Shown: positions 1 to 10,384 of the stretch, piece after piece | Position numbering within the stretch: the stretch's first letter is position 1 | Layout of the letters: the number at the start of each line of letters is the position of its first letter | NCBI GenBank assembly: GCA_014529385.2 | Contig: CM043942.1 | Location: 31,676,469-31,738,468, forward strand | From: Adiantum capillus-veneris | Lineage: Eukaryota; Streptophyta; Polypodiopsida; Polypodiales; Pteridaceae | Length of the DNA stretch: 62,000 nt | Reading direction: 5' to 3' | The notes under the pieces: model-generated | Database searches by the model: none | Told to the model about the DNA's origin: nothing | The model's input: the letters and a program-made list of their open reading frames with translations, nothing else | Translations under genes and position numbers: made by a program

Positions 1-590
1 CAATGTGTCATTTTCTATATGTGCATCATATTCGGATTGCATGGCAACCATTCAATTTTTTGAATTATGTGCTTCATCAAAAGATAGAGGTTCCTCTATA
101 TCACATAAGCTAGACACAGCCAAATCATAACAATCTAATGCATAAGAGGCATGGCGAGAACTTAAACGAGTACGACTAGACAAAGGTGCATCAAATTTAC
201 TGTCACGCAAAGTGTGCACCAGCCATTTTGACATACCTCTAGCATGCTCATTTTCAGCCCTTTCCTCATCAAGTACATCATGTACATCTGCAATAGTAAT
301 AGGTTGATTTGTAACATTTTCAAAGAACCCCAAAGGCTGTACATTTGCCTCATTTGAATTTTCATTCAAACTTCCACCACTGAAAAGAGGCAATAAACTG
401 TCATAAATGTCCTGTGAGCTTACATTACTATCTCTAGTACATGACAAAAAAGGTTGAACAGAATCTTCCGCACACATAACATCATGTGAGACCAAAATAC
501 ACTTTGTTTGCGGATGGTACAACCTGTAACCTTTGCACATTTGACAGACTTATCATCCAATTTTTTGAGTTATTCAGGTTGTGAAGACAA
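1..590 (-). pseudogene. Ty1/copia pol fragment (integrase C-terminus to RT start)
   Basis: The minus strand encodes about 160 residues. They begin CKGYRLYHPQTK, the end of the copia integrase C-terminal domain, and run through an acidic linker to EEPLSFDEAHNS, the usual entry into the copia reverse transcriptase. Just upstream (about 545-590) another frame reads KLDDKSVKC, which normally precedes KGYRLY by about ten residues, so a small deletion with a frame change separates them. The RT itself would lie to the left, outside the window. An LTR and PBS in the same orientation at about 3.2-3.4 kb probably belong to this element. Seen: the motifs and the break. Inferred: membership of one element. 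Confidence 0.8.
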
Positions 591-688
591 GGATCTTGAA
601 TTTCAGGTCCCTAAACTTCAAGTTTTGATATTGAAGGTCCTTGATTTACTGAGTTCCACACTGCAGGTTTGATTGTGAGATTATTAAT

Positions 689-2690
689 TTTCATAGAAGT
701 TATGCACGTGAATTTATTGAATTTCAAAGTCTTGTTGTTTCTCAAGTGGAAATGATCAACAATCTCTCATTAGAGCTGGAGAATGAGAGGCATTCAAATA
801 TGGTCGCGACATATGAAGCAGTTTCCAAAATTAGTCAACTTCAAGAAGAGAAGGCATCATTAATGGGGGAGATTTCTCATGTTCAAACTGAAGCTGACTT
901 GCATATTTATTATTGTTATGAGGTTCATGATGCTCTTAAGAAAGTTATTTTGGACGAGGAGAATCAAATTGGCACTTGAATCTTCAACTTACTCAAATAA
1001 AAAAATATGGAGTCTTCTTCAAACCTTGATGTTATAAAAGGTATCTTGAAAGATGATGTTGTCATCAATGATCTTTATGATGTCGATGCTTTTGAAAATT
1101 CAGTCAAAGAGATTGGAAGTGCATCTTTTTCCAAGGAAGTTTAGTTTCCTGATGGTATTATCAAAGATATGTATTCTTTTTGTGGTCAAAATCCTGATGT
1201 CAATGTTGGGAATGGTGTTTTTGATGCTCAGGAGATGATTATGACTGATGATTATGTAAGTCCTTTGCAAGTTCTTGATGATGATGAAGTGGGTTTTCCT
1301 GGAGACATTTCTATCTTTCTCTGTGAAGTTGTGGATAAAGAAGATTTGGATGATCTTATTATCTCTCAATGGTTCTATGTGTCTATATTGAACGACGTCA
1401 ATGATGGGTTTGCTAATTTTATCTCTTTTATATGTGGGAAGATGCTTTATATATTCAATTCATTCCTGACAATAGCTTTGCATTCTCATACATGGAAAGT
1501 TTTGAATCCTCTTCAACAACTAGATGAGCAGTTTGACTTGGATCTGAATTATACATTGAAATATACGCAAGAAGAGAAGAAATAGAAGGAAATTCAGGGA
1601 AAACAAGTCAAAAGTTTTCAGTTTTAGGGAGATATCATTGATTGGAGAGATTTGCAGCTACAAAGTGGATTTCTTTATGTTTTTGAGAGGGGATATGAGA
1701 AAGCCATCTTAGTGGTGTTTTTTTATGTGTGAAGGAGAGTTCAACTTTTTATTTGCAAGCATTGAATCAAATCAATTTGGGTGTTTCTTGAATCAAGATT
1801 CTCAAGAAAATCGAATTTTTTGGCATACGGAGTGTAAATTAGGTCTCCTAGTATTTCATCTACATGCAAAGATATTGGATATGTACAAGAGATAGTGTAT
1901 AATGGTTGCAAATTTTTCATCCTACCTTGAATCTTTCTTCAATCTTTTTGAAGAGAAACCTGAACTTGACCATGAACTTGAACCTAAACCTGAACCTGCT
2001 ATACTGAATTTCAGTGTGTACTTAAATATGAAAATGGGCCTAAAGACCTGAAATCACCCGAAGAAGAAGAGAGTTTGCTACTTTGTAGAAGGTATCTCAA
2101 TTCAGGGGATGTGGAAAAATAAAATAAAAAATGATGGATTACATGAAGACAATGTGGGATCATATCAAAATGAGAATGTATGATGTGGCTAGCAAGCCAT
2201 ACCAAGCCTTTGCTGAAGAAGAGTCTAAGGAATAAAATATGTTGCTATAGAAGTAGTTCACTGAAGTGAAAGATCTATTTGATCAGTTGAAGTATAAGAG
2301 GTAATAGCAAGTTTAGGACCAACCTGAATCAAAGGGTGTTGAATGTAAAGTAGTACTGATGGATTATGAAGATCAAGAAGTTCAAGAGCAGTTAACTAAC
2401 GATGCAGAACTACAATTAAAGTTGCAGATGACGAGGCGAATGATGCATGTGGGAAAAAACAACTTAAAGATCTAGTACTGATTATTGTTGAGGATATACT
2501 CAGTAAGGAGAATACTGAGGTTACAATGGAAGGAACAAAAGCTGAAGTGGATGCAAGACTTGGTGGAGATGGCAAGACAATTATAACTGAAAGCGAAAGT
2601 GCAAAGCAATAGCAGACTGAAGTTAAAGATAATGTTGATGTTGATACTTCAGATCAAGGGATGGGTTCTCACAATGTTTGATAAACATTG
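689..2690 (+). pseudogene. GTD-binding (DUF593) domain gene fragment, decayed
   Basis: From about 689 an open frame reads through to a stop at 977-979. Its core, LELENERHSNMVATYEAVSKI followed by SQLQEEKASLMGEI, matches the GTD-binding (zein-binding, DUF593) coiled coil of plant myosin-binding proteins, where ELEEERSA-AA-EAM-MI-RLQEEKA is typical. These proteins tether myosin XI to membranes. Downstream, 1016-1585 is open apart from one TAG at about 1142 and is rich in Asp/Val. Shorter acidic pieces follow to about 2690, with many stops. The gene lies antisense inside copia sequence. The domain call is good. Assigning the whole 2 kb to one gene is inference. Confidence 0.6.
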
Positions 2691-3180
2691 CCCACCAAGT
2701 GTGCCAAGTGTTAGTGCCTGACATGTGAGTAATAATCTTGTACTTACTTTTTGGTAATGACTAAGGTTGAAGCTTGGAACCTTAAGCACATACTCATATA
2801 AGTGCCTAGGTGGTTGTATTTAACCAAAAATAGTCTAATGGTGTGTAGCATTTTTTTTGTGTAACCAATGGGTAGTTTATAGTTGGGGCTTCTTGCAGTT
2901 GTACTACTACTTTGGGTCTGTAATATGATGATGTTGATGGATATACAATGAAGTAGTACCTTATTTCTCCAGCTATGGTGTCTATTGTTCATATGCTTTG
3001 CATTTTTGTGACTTAATGTGTAGTCTATTGTTGTCTCTTTCCCCTAAACTGTATCTCTCTCTTACTTAATGTCTGTTAGGGTTGTGAGCCCCTAACACAT
3101 TGCACTCGACTGCTTCAACCTCTCAAGCTTCCATCTCCCACTTGGAAGGGTTGCACCCATGGTGGGTAGATCAGGAGACT

Positions 3181-3193
3181 GACTCTGATACCA
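3181..3193 (-). other. Primer-binding site (tRNA-iMet type) of copia element
   Basis: The minus strand reads TGGTATCAGAGTC, which matches the plant initiator-methionine tRNA primer site (TGGTATCAGAGC) at all but the last positions. It sits just inside the LTR-like block at 3194-3418. This orients the element leftwards, in agreement with the copia pol at 1-590. Confidence 0.65.
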
Positions 3194-3418
3194 GTTATAC
3201 AGTGAACGTGCATGCAAATGCATGTGTGCGTAGGTGCACTAGCAAGGGAGAGTGTGTGAGGGGGAATTGGGGAAGAAGGAGAAGCACAGATAGCTGCTTG
3301 GGTTAGTGGAGTAGAAAGTGAAAGTGCAAGTTAACTCTCACTTTCTCTCCCTATATTTGATTTTAGAGAAAATGAAGTCAGGGGTGGCTCCCATGGCCAT
3401 CTGGCCTACACCCCAACA
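3194..3418 (-). repeat. Putative 5' LTR of minus-strand copia element
   Basis: On the minus strand this block starts TGTTGGGGTGTAGGCC, a common copia LTR start, and runs about 225 bp to the PBS. Immediately outside it, at 3419, a gypsy RT frame begins abruptly, which fits insertion of the copia element into older gypsy DNA. The inner edge is uncertain because a clean CA end is not obvious. The partner LTR would lie to the left of the window. Confidence 0.5.
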
Positions 3419-4550
3419 ATAATGACACATTTGTCAAAAAAATTAAAGAAGAGATTGGAAAGCTTAAGGAGTTAGCAATCATTTATGAGATTGAACACAA
3501 TGATTGGGTGTCACCAATCATGGTTGTATCAAGAAAAATGGGAAATTACGCGCATGTGTGAACCTCAAAAAAGTGAATGTTGCAACCATAAGGGATAACT
3601 ATCCCTTACCAATCACAAAACATGTGCTCGAACGAGTGGCGGGAAAACAAGCCTACTCATTTTTAGACAGTTTCTCAAGATACAACCAATTGGCTATTGA
3701 GGTAGAAGACCAATACAAAATGGTGTTCGCCACAGAATGAGGAATCTACACTTATAGGGTAATGCCTCTTGGCTTGACCAATGCACCAACCACATTCCAA
3801 AGGCTAATGACGCACGTTTTCAAAGACTACTTGGAAACATTCTTGAAAATACAAATTGATGACCTTTGTTTTCACTCTATCCTTAGGGTAGAGCACATTG
3901 AGAATCTCAAAAAAGTATTCGAGAAGTGCAAGATTTATAGAAACTGCCTAACTCCTAAAAAATGTGCCTTCATGGTAAGACATGGCAAATTCTTGGGACA
4001 TACTATCTTCAAGAATGGTATCTTTATGGATCTTGACAAGATCAAGGCAATTGTGGAAATGTCAAGGCCAACTAATACCAAACATGTACAACCTTTTATG
4101 AGACATTGTGGTAACTATCAACGGTTCATATACATGTATGCAGTCCTTACACAACCCTTGTCTAGGTTGATAGTTGTAAATAGAGTGGAAAAGTCTTGAA
4201 TTGTCAACAAGATAAGATGATTTGGAAAAGCTATATGAGCTATGCCTTCAAGCTATAACATCTATCTATTCTCATAAAAGATGCCAGAAAGAGTTCTTTG
4301 ACAAGAATGTGCGGTCAAAAGAATTTAAAACACGAGATTACATCTTGGTGTATACCCTAAAACAACATGCTGAGAAACTCAAAAAGTGAGGGATGGGACC
4401 CTTTGTGATAAAAAATTTGTCACCAAGTGGGGGTCATCAAGCTTGCAACATTAGACAAAGAAAAAATGCCCAACTGATAGTAATGGATGTAGGCTCAAGA
4501 AGTATAATCTACCACTAACCCAAGAGATTCTACATTGGATTCATAGAACA
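3419..4550 (+). pseudogene. Ty3/gypsy pol remnant: RT plus integrase tail
   Basis: The frame opens with EEIGKLKELAIIYEIEHNDW and VSPIMVV, the start of a gypsy RT. It continues with NLKKVNVATIRDNYPLP and SFLDSFSRYNQLAIEV, then a TGA at about 3738, then YRVMPLGLTNAPTTFQRLM. The catalytic box reads QIDDL where Y/F-x-DDL is expected. The thumb and connection follow to about 4199. RNase H and the integrase core are missing. At 4240-4540 broken frames resemble the gypsy integrase C-terminus (GPFVIKNLSPSG, then RLKKYNLPLTQEI). It is a dead internal-deletion derivative. Confidence 0.85.
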
Positions 4551-4628
4551 ATGAACAAAAGAAAATCAATGGATTATTGAAGAAGCACGAACAGAAGCTA
4601 AAGAAGGGATGTCTAAACGAAGGCTTCT

Positions 4629-4743
4629 ATGATAACAACAACAACTAGGAGACCATTGCGGATCAACACTATTTCTATAGGAGAATTTGAAGTAGATAAA
4701 GTGGATCCAGTAATCAAGGTCAAGATTGGCAACAATCAAGTAG
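4629..4743 (+). pseudogene. Retroelement protease, 5' half (split by CACTA insertion)
   Basis: The open frame includes INTISIGEFEVDKVDPVIKV and ends KIGNNQV at the CACTA left end. The Asp-protease active site lies on the other side of the transposon at 13660. Joining the flanks with one copy of TAG keeps one uninterrupted frame into LLDTGA, so this is the upstream half of a retropepsin region. It follows directly on the gypsy integrase tail, so it may be a second, adjacent element. Confidence 0.75.
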
Positions 4744-4761
4744 CACTATGGGAGAATGTTG

Positions 4762-4917
4762 CTGTTACCGCACAACATTACCGCATAACAGGAGAGAGAG
4801 AGAGCTTCAAGAAAGAGAGAGATTGTGTGCTGCAGCCCCGCCGACACGTTTTCAAAATTTTCCGCGAGTATTACCGCACGTATTACCGCATATATAGCCG
4901 CCTATATTACCGCAATA
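4762..4917 (+). repeat. Left subterminal TTACCGC repeats of CACTA element
   Basis: Five copies of TTACCGC(A) lie within 160 bp of the left end, with a related AGCCGCC between them. In En/Spm, short subterminal repeats like these bind the TNPA protein. That role is inferred here from position and repetition. Confidence 0.75.
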
Positions 4918-5002
4918 GAAAAGGAATCCATGCGGCCCATTCCTCTCCCACTTTTCCCTTTCTATAAATCCTATTCTATTTTGTTACTTTTCAGAAATTG
5001 GT

Positions 5003-5448
5003 ACCCCCTTTTTGCATGGAGTGTAAGAAATCCCATTCTCATTGGGATTTTTAGTACCTCTCTTATCTTTGCTTGCCTCATCTATTGGTATGATTCTCCT
5101 ACTCTACTCATTTGTACTCCATGAGATTCTATATCAAAAAATATTTTGTTTCTACCTCAAAATCTTATGTCAACTATGCAGTCATATGGAAATGGCAAGT
5201 GAACGATGATCAAAATTGTATTGTCACCCCCTTTTTGCATGGAGTGTAAGAAATCCCGTTCTCATTGGGATTTTTAGTACCTCTCTTCTCTTTGCTTGCC
5301 TCATCTATTGGTATGATTCTCCTACTCTACTCATTTTTACTCCATGAGATTCTATATAAAAAAATATTTTGTTTCCACCTCAAAATCTTATGTCAACTAT
5401 GCATTCATATGGAAATGGCAAGCGAACGATGATCAAAATTTTATTGTT
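5003..5448. repeat. 223-bp tandem duplication
   Basis: Two near-identical copies begin ACCCCCTTTTTGCATGG at 5003 and 5226, a period of 223 bp, and differ at a handful of sites. They lie between the CACTA left subterminal repeats and the 3' end of tnp2. No coding function is apparent. Confidence 0.9.
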
Positions 5449-5848
5449 TTGTGTTCATAAACAAATAGCCCTTTTGTACAGCATAAGTAGAGTAAGAAGA
5501 CAAAATCCAAAAGATATTTATTAATTTTCATCCTCCAAGAGATCTCTACAAGTGCTTACATCCATGTCCAACCCCATGGTAGCTAAATCAACAAATAAAT
5601 CTATTGATTCATCCTCTACAGCCTCTCCTATTGAATTATCATCATCCTCTCCATCCTTGTCCTCCTCCTCACTATGGTTGTTTCTCCTCGACCTCAACTA
5701 CATCATCGTCATTGGCGTCTTCTTGAAATGGTATGGTGGGATCTACCAAAGTATCTATGTTCGTATCTGCAAAGATAGATCTCCTCTGTGGTGTGACTGG
5801 AATAACATACCAAAGTCGTCTTCGATACATACAAGGCACATAAAACAC

Positions 5849-5932
5849 CTGTAGGTCATAGAGAAAACAACAACATGAATGTAGTTTTATATGTATCATA
5901 TAATGTTTTAGTGAGTTGCACATGGACTTTGC
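5849..5932 (-). other. Putative GC-AG intron in tnp2
   Basis: Removing 84 nt between CAG/GCAAAG and CTACAG/GTG joins SSCEQ to VFYVPC, matching the usual DUF4216 -xQVFY-P- block. The donor is GC rather than GT, either a natural GC-AG intron or a mutated GT donor. Confidence 0.55.
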
Positions 5933-6265
5933 CTGCTCACAACTACTAGGTTGCACCAAGTTGTCGGTCTTCCCGCGATGAAATTGCCTGGAGTCTACTA
6001 TATAGAGCCCATTCTCATGTCTCTTAACCTCACCCACAAACCATCGGCAGTCAAAGAAATATTTGTGAAATGTTCTGAAATCCACTTTGATTATCCTCTC
6101 TATTGTTCCACATTCCCTCACCTCTTATGTTGTTGTGTCAAAGTTGCCCATAACTCCACTATCGTGAGTGGTTCAACGCTCATCTATCTTGCGGGTTCGA
6201 AAATGACGTCCTTCGGACCACATAGAGCTGAATGTGAAGGCCTGCAAAAACCAATCAAGATAGAT

Positions 6266-6267
<2 letters not shown>

Positions 6268-6332
<65 letters not shown>

Positions 6333-6366
6333 GAGAGAGAGAGATGACACACACACACACACACAC

Positions 6367-6404
<38 letters not shown>

Positions 6405-6411
6405 TAAACAC
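6268..6411. repeat. Compound (GA)n-(AC)n microsatellite
   Basis: A long GA run to about 6345 is followed by an AC run with a few interruptions. It lies in an inferred intron of tnp2, just downstream on the minus strand of the DUF4218 exon. Confidence 0.95.
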
Positions 6412-7445
6412 ATTGAGTATATTACCCTTGGTAGACATCCTCGCGCGTACTCCCATTCTTTAGGGATTATTTGTTCTCCTTGTGCCTTGGCCTTGGTCAT
6501 GGCATTGTGTATCTACCGACCTGGAATTAGATCAGGGTATTTGGCAAGCTCTTTAGGAAAGGGAGGTGCTCGCCTACCACCATGCGACCTCTTCCATGCT
6601 TCCCTCTCCCTTTCTCTCGTTCTACACACCTCCACATACATATCCACCCATTTGCCCATGATGGGAGCATTGAGTAGACAATGGTTGTTGACTATGGCTT
6701 GAAATTCCCTATCCAAAATCAAGAGAGAACCTTTTCCACTTGGAATGTTTGCGTGTTTTTTTGGATCCTCTTCCTCCGTCTTTAAACGAGGCAATGATGG
6801 GTCTATTGTGAAAAGATATTGAGAGACATACACAAAAGCCTCTTGTACAATCAAACCCTCTGCCATGCTTGCCTGAACACATGAAACCATTAGTGATTTA
6901 AGTAACCAATAAAAAGCATTGTGAATACAATCCAATCCTAATAAGGTTTAAGGCTTAAGATCGATGAATACCTCTAGTTGTGATCGTAGCCTTACAAAGT
7001 CTTTCAAGGTCTTTAGGAACCTCTCAAGAAAGAACATCCACCTGGAGTGAACCACACCACAAATGGCTATCTCCTCAACAAGATGGAGCAATAGGTGAAC
7101 TTGGCTAACAAGGATAGAACGTGGGAATGTATCCTCAATAGCACAAGTTGCTTCAATCACTAGAAGTCGAGCTGTTGGAATGGCTGAAACTTCGATTTCT
7201 TTGGAACTCACAAAACTGTAACCAAAAAACCCTTCATAATCTTCATAGTAAAGTTAGCCTTCAAAGTAAAGTTTAGGAGGGAGGATCAAATGTGCTATAC
7301 CTGACAACTTCTCCCACCTTGAATATTGCAGGCTTTACCTTCGTGTTCGCAAATCCACTAATTCTAATTGGAAGCACAAACTATTGCACAAACAAAAAGA
7401 CTTATTAGTATCCACAACCCTAAACCACATACATAGACACTCGCA

Positions 7446-7478
7446 TATACACACACATACACACACACACACACACAC
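7446..7478. repeat. (AC)n microsatellite in tnp2 intron
   Basis: A short AC run directly follows the exon ending LKSHDWHKILQ, after an inferred GTAATA donor on the minus strand. Confidence 0.9.
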
Positions 7479-8808
7479 ATATTACTTGAAGAATCTTGTG
7501 CCAATCATGGGATTTGAGCCCATACAGTTGTGTGGATCCTCCTTTCTTAGTTTTAGTGAAGGCACCCTTGAGCGAACGCATATAACCTGTTGGAGTACGG
7601 ATGGATGTAATGACTTGTTTCATCCGCTCTTGATCCACCCTTGATAGAATCCAAGGTGCCTTTGGAAGAACCATCTTCCCCCGAGGCCCCATGTGAGGTG
7701 TGGCCGAAGGAGGGAGCCTCCTTATGGCCCTCATGTCCTCTCTAGCCCCCAATAAATATTTCTTGCCTACTATGTGATCCCATATAGCTTGCCCAACATT
7801 TTTGAACACATGCATTGGATCCAATAGGTGTTGGATTTTCAATGAAGCCCAATGGGGTAGTGATAAGAAAATAGAGTACCTAGACATACCCCTAGGTGGA
7901 TCATTGGGAGGAGGCAATGTGTTGTCATGCTCGTTCCAATGTCTTGCCCAATTGGCCATGGTCCAATGGAGTGGCTCCATCCCATTGCATGGGGGAGCAT
8001 AAGATCGATGTGTGGGCGGCAAGAAGCGATGGTTATTGGGGTCGATCACCTTACCAAGTAGAGCGGGTCTCTCTGTCACGAGTGAGGGTCCACAAGTTGG
8101 GCATGCACTATGTCTAGATGTCGATAGTCCTACAAAAACAAAATACATAACCGCATATAAGTGACCAATGCAAAGACATTAAAGAGCGTCACAAAGTATA
8201 AGCTTACCAGAAATCTCTCCAAGCCCGGGGTAATCATGCATGGTCCACATGAGAATGCACTTGATCATTGTGCGCCGATCACGAAGTGGTCTTGATACAT
8301 CAAAAACATCTATGCCGTTCCATAGCTCTTGAAGCTCTTCAATCAAAGGTGCTAAATATACATCCATGTTCTTCACCTTGTGTTTTCCTGGGACTAGAAG
8401 AGAGAGCAAAATGTTCCCCTTCTTGGTTGACTCCCATGGTGGAATGTTGTAGTTCACAACAACCACTGGCCAAGTACTCCATGAGGTAGACCGATGCCCA
8501 AATGGGTTTACCCCATCACTAGCCAGACCAAGCCTCAAGTGACGAGGCTCTTCTCTAAACTCCGGCCATTTATGCTCAATGTGTTGCCATGCCGGCGAGT
8601 CAGTCGGCACTCTCATCGCCCCATCGGTGGAGCGATTTCTCATATGCCATGTAAGAAGCTCGCTTGTTCCTTTGATGTTGAACATGTGCTTGATGCGGGG
8701 AATAAGGGGGAAATGACGAAGAACCTTGCGAGATATTGTGGTTCCTTGCATTCCCTCTTTGTACCTTGATTCTTTACACTCGGGGCAAGCATCAAGCCCT
8801 GCATGTTC

Positions 8809-8932
8809 ATTGCGGAATAGCACGCAATCATTGACACATGCATGTATGCATGTGTCAATGCATGTAATCATTGCGGAATAGCACGCAATCATTGACACAT
8901 GCATGTATGCAATCATAATCCATCCCAAGCCC
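8809..8932. repeat. 61-bp tandem duplication inside the tnp2 core
   Basis: The string TGCGGAATAGCACGCAATC starts at 8811 and again at 8872. The duplicated part encodes IHACVNDCVLFRN on the minus strand. The 61-nt unit is not a multiple of three, so the copy throws the frame off, and the first copy runs into TGA. Confidence 0.9.
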
Positions 8933-9904
8933 TGTCACCACCTGTCATGCCTTTCTTCGATTTTCTGGAAGATAATTGCCTTTAGGCATCATCTTACCTA
9001 ATAGCCTATGACATAATTAAAGAACACTTGTTATTGCATATAACCACGAAAAAAACTCACAAATAACACTTATTACACTTAAACATACCTCAATAGTGCA
9101 TCGACCCCTGCATCGCTCCACCCATACATTGCTTGAATATTCAAGATCTCAAGAGACGCTCGTAATATGGAGTAGGAGCATCGCTCGTAAAGAGAAGTGT
9201 GTGCTGCCTCTACCAATGATTCTTTGGTTTTTTGGGTGGCTTCTTCACATGCACACTCAGGCTCACACTCATTCGCCGCCTCACGTGCAAGAAGATCCTC
9301 AACCATATTGTGCAAATGATCTTCCTCCACCTCTATGTGGGGCGAGGTGGTGGGGAGATCCCCATATGTGGTGGATGTAGGATGCGCATGCACTCGTGTG
9401 GACCCTCCCACATCGGATGGCGGGTGTGACCCCCCTCCCATGACTGCTTTCTGGCGCAATCGCTCTTCCGTCCTCCTCTTCCGTCTTCGTCCCCGATCAC
9501 ACTCCAATGGGGAGCGACATCAATGGATGCCAAAACCTTCGGATCGCTAGTTTCCATTCGAGCGCGTTTTCTCGGATCGTCCCATAGTCCACAATCATCC
9601 ATGTGAGCCAAGCATATACGCTAAAGCCGTGCAATCGCACACTTACATTGCGTACATGGACATGGTAGTCGCTCGCTCAACCATCGAGTTCATTCCGTGC
9701 CAATCGGCGGACCCACGTCATCCCAATCGACCTGCACACACGACCACACACTAAATAAGAAAAAATTAAATAAAAAAAAGAAGAATCAAGAATGTTGGTA
9801 CTGACATGACTGACACTCATTAAAGATAGAGGGGACTATAAGATAAAGAGGTGGGTACAAGAGGTCATGCAGTCGACGTAACCTTAATGTCTCATCAGAG
9901 ATTT

Positions 9905-10010
9905 TTGTGGTAATACGCAGGGTAATACACGCGAGAGTAGGCGTGGTAATACGCACGGTAAAATATCCAACAAAGTTTTTTATATAAAGGGGGCACCTGC
10001 GTGCCCCCGC
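9905..10010. promoter_or_regulatory. Putative promoter between divergent CACTA genes
   Basis: 9905-9965 carries degenerate copies of the terminal motif on the minus strand (GGTAATACGC, GGTAATACAC, CGGTAA), just upstream of tnp2. At 9980 a plus-strand TATATAAAG is followed by a 20-bp perfect palindrome (GGGGGCAC-ctgc-GTGCCCCC). A possible splice donor GTAAGT at about 10168 would put the palindrome array in the first intron of the rightward transcript. Promoter and intron are inferred. Confidence 0.4.
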
Positions 10011-10205
10011 GAAATTGAATGCCAAAAATTCAAAAACGAGCTCCTCTTCTGCGCGGGCATGTTTCCTTCTCCATCTCCAAGCTCTCTCCCCTTCTCCCTC
10101 TCCATCTCCAACTTCTATTACTCTCTTCATCTCCATCCCCACCATATCCAAGCGATCGAGGTCACGACTGTAAGTGCTCGAACTCTCTCTCTTTCTTCTC
10201 GTTCT

Positions 10206-10384
10206 TCTACACACACACACAAACACATACACACACACACATGCACACACACACAATGCATACACATTGCACACACACACACACAATTCATCCACACACA
10301 CACACACACACACACACACAATGCATACACACACATTCACTAACATGCACACACATTGTACACACACGTGCACACACACACACA
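10206..10384. repeat. (CA)n microsatellite, imperfect
   Basis: About 180 bp are mainly CACACA with interruptions such as ATGCATACACATTG. It leads directly into the palindrome array and may have grown from the same CACAC-rich unit. Confidence 0.9.

Larger units (their letters stand above)
5521..9735 (-). pseudogene. CACTA tnp2-type transposase gene (multi-exon, disrupted)
   Basis: Pieces run right to left. The N-terminal transposase-associated domain is at about 9690-9560 (LPCPCTQCKCAIARL, then HMDDCGLWD). A linker with YGWSDAGVDALLRYV ends at 9079. The tnp2 core (about 9000-8180) has IHACVNDCVLFRN, DACPECKESRYKE, LASDGVNPFG, NYNIPPWE and MWTMHDYPGLGEISG. About 8148-7480 has HLLDPMHVFKNVGQAIWDH and LKSHDWHKILQ. 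DUF4218 (about 7380-6900) has VVHSRWMFFLERFLKTLK. DUF4216 (about 6220-5850) has GTIERIIKVDF and CRWFVGEVKRHENG. An acidic tail ends at TAA 5521-5523. Damage: a 61-bp duplication at 8811-8932, in-frame stops in DUF4216, and a frameshift in the tail at about 5675. Introns are placed by splice signals and frame. Confidence 0.88.

Noticed and set aside
6173-6500. Long ORFs of Ser-Leu or Cys-Val repeats over the GA/AC tract
   Set aside because: They are translations of a microsatellite in several frames; no real protein.
7802-8117. Plus-strand ORFs over 7.8-8.8 kb
   Set aside because: Shadows of the minus-strand tnp2 exons, which carry the recognised motifs.
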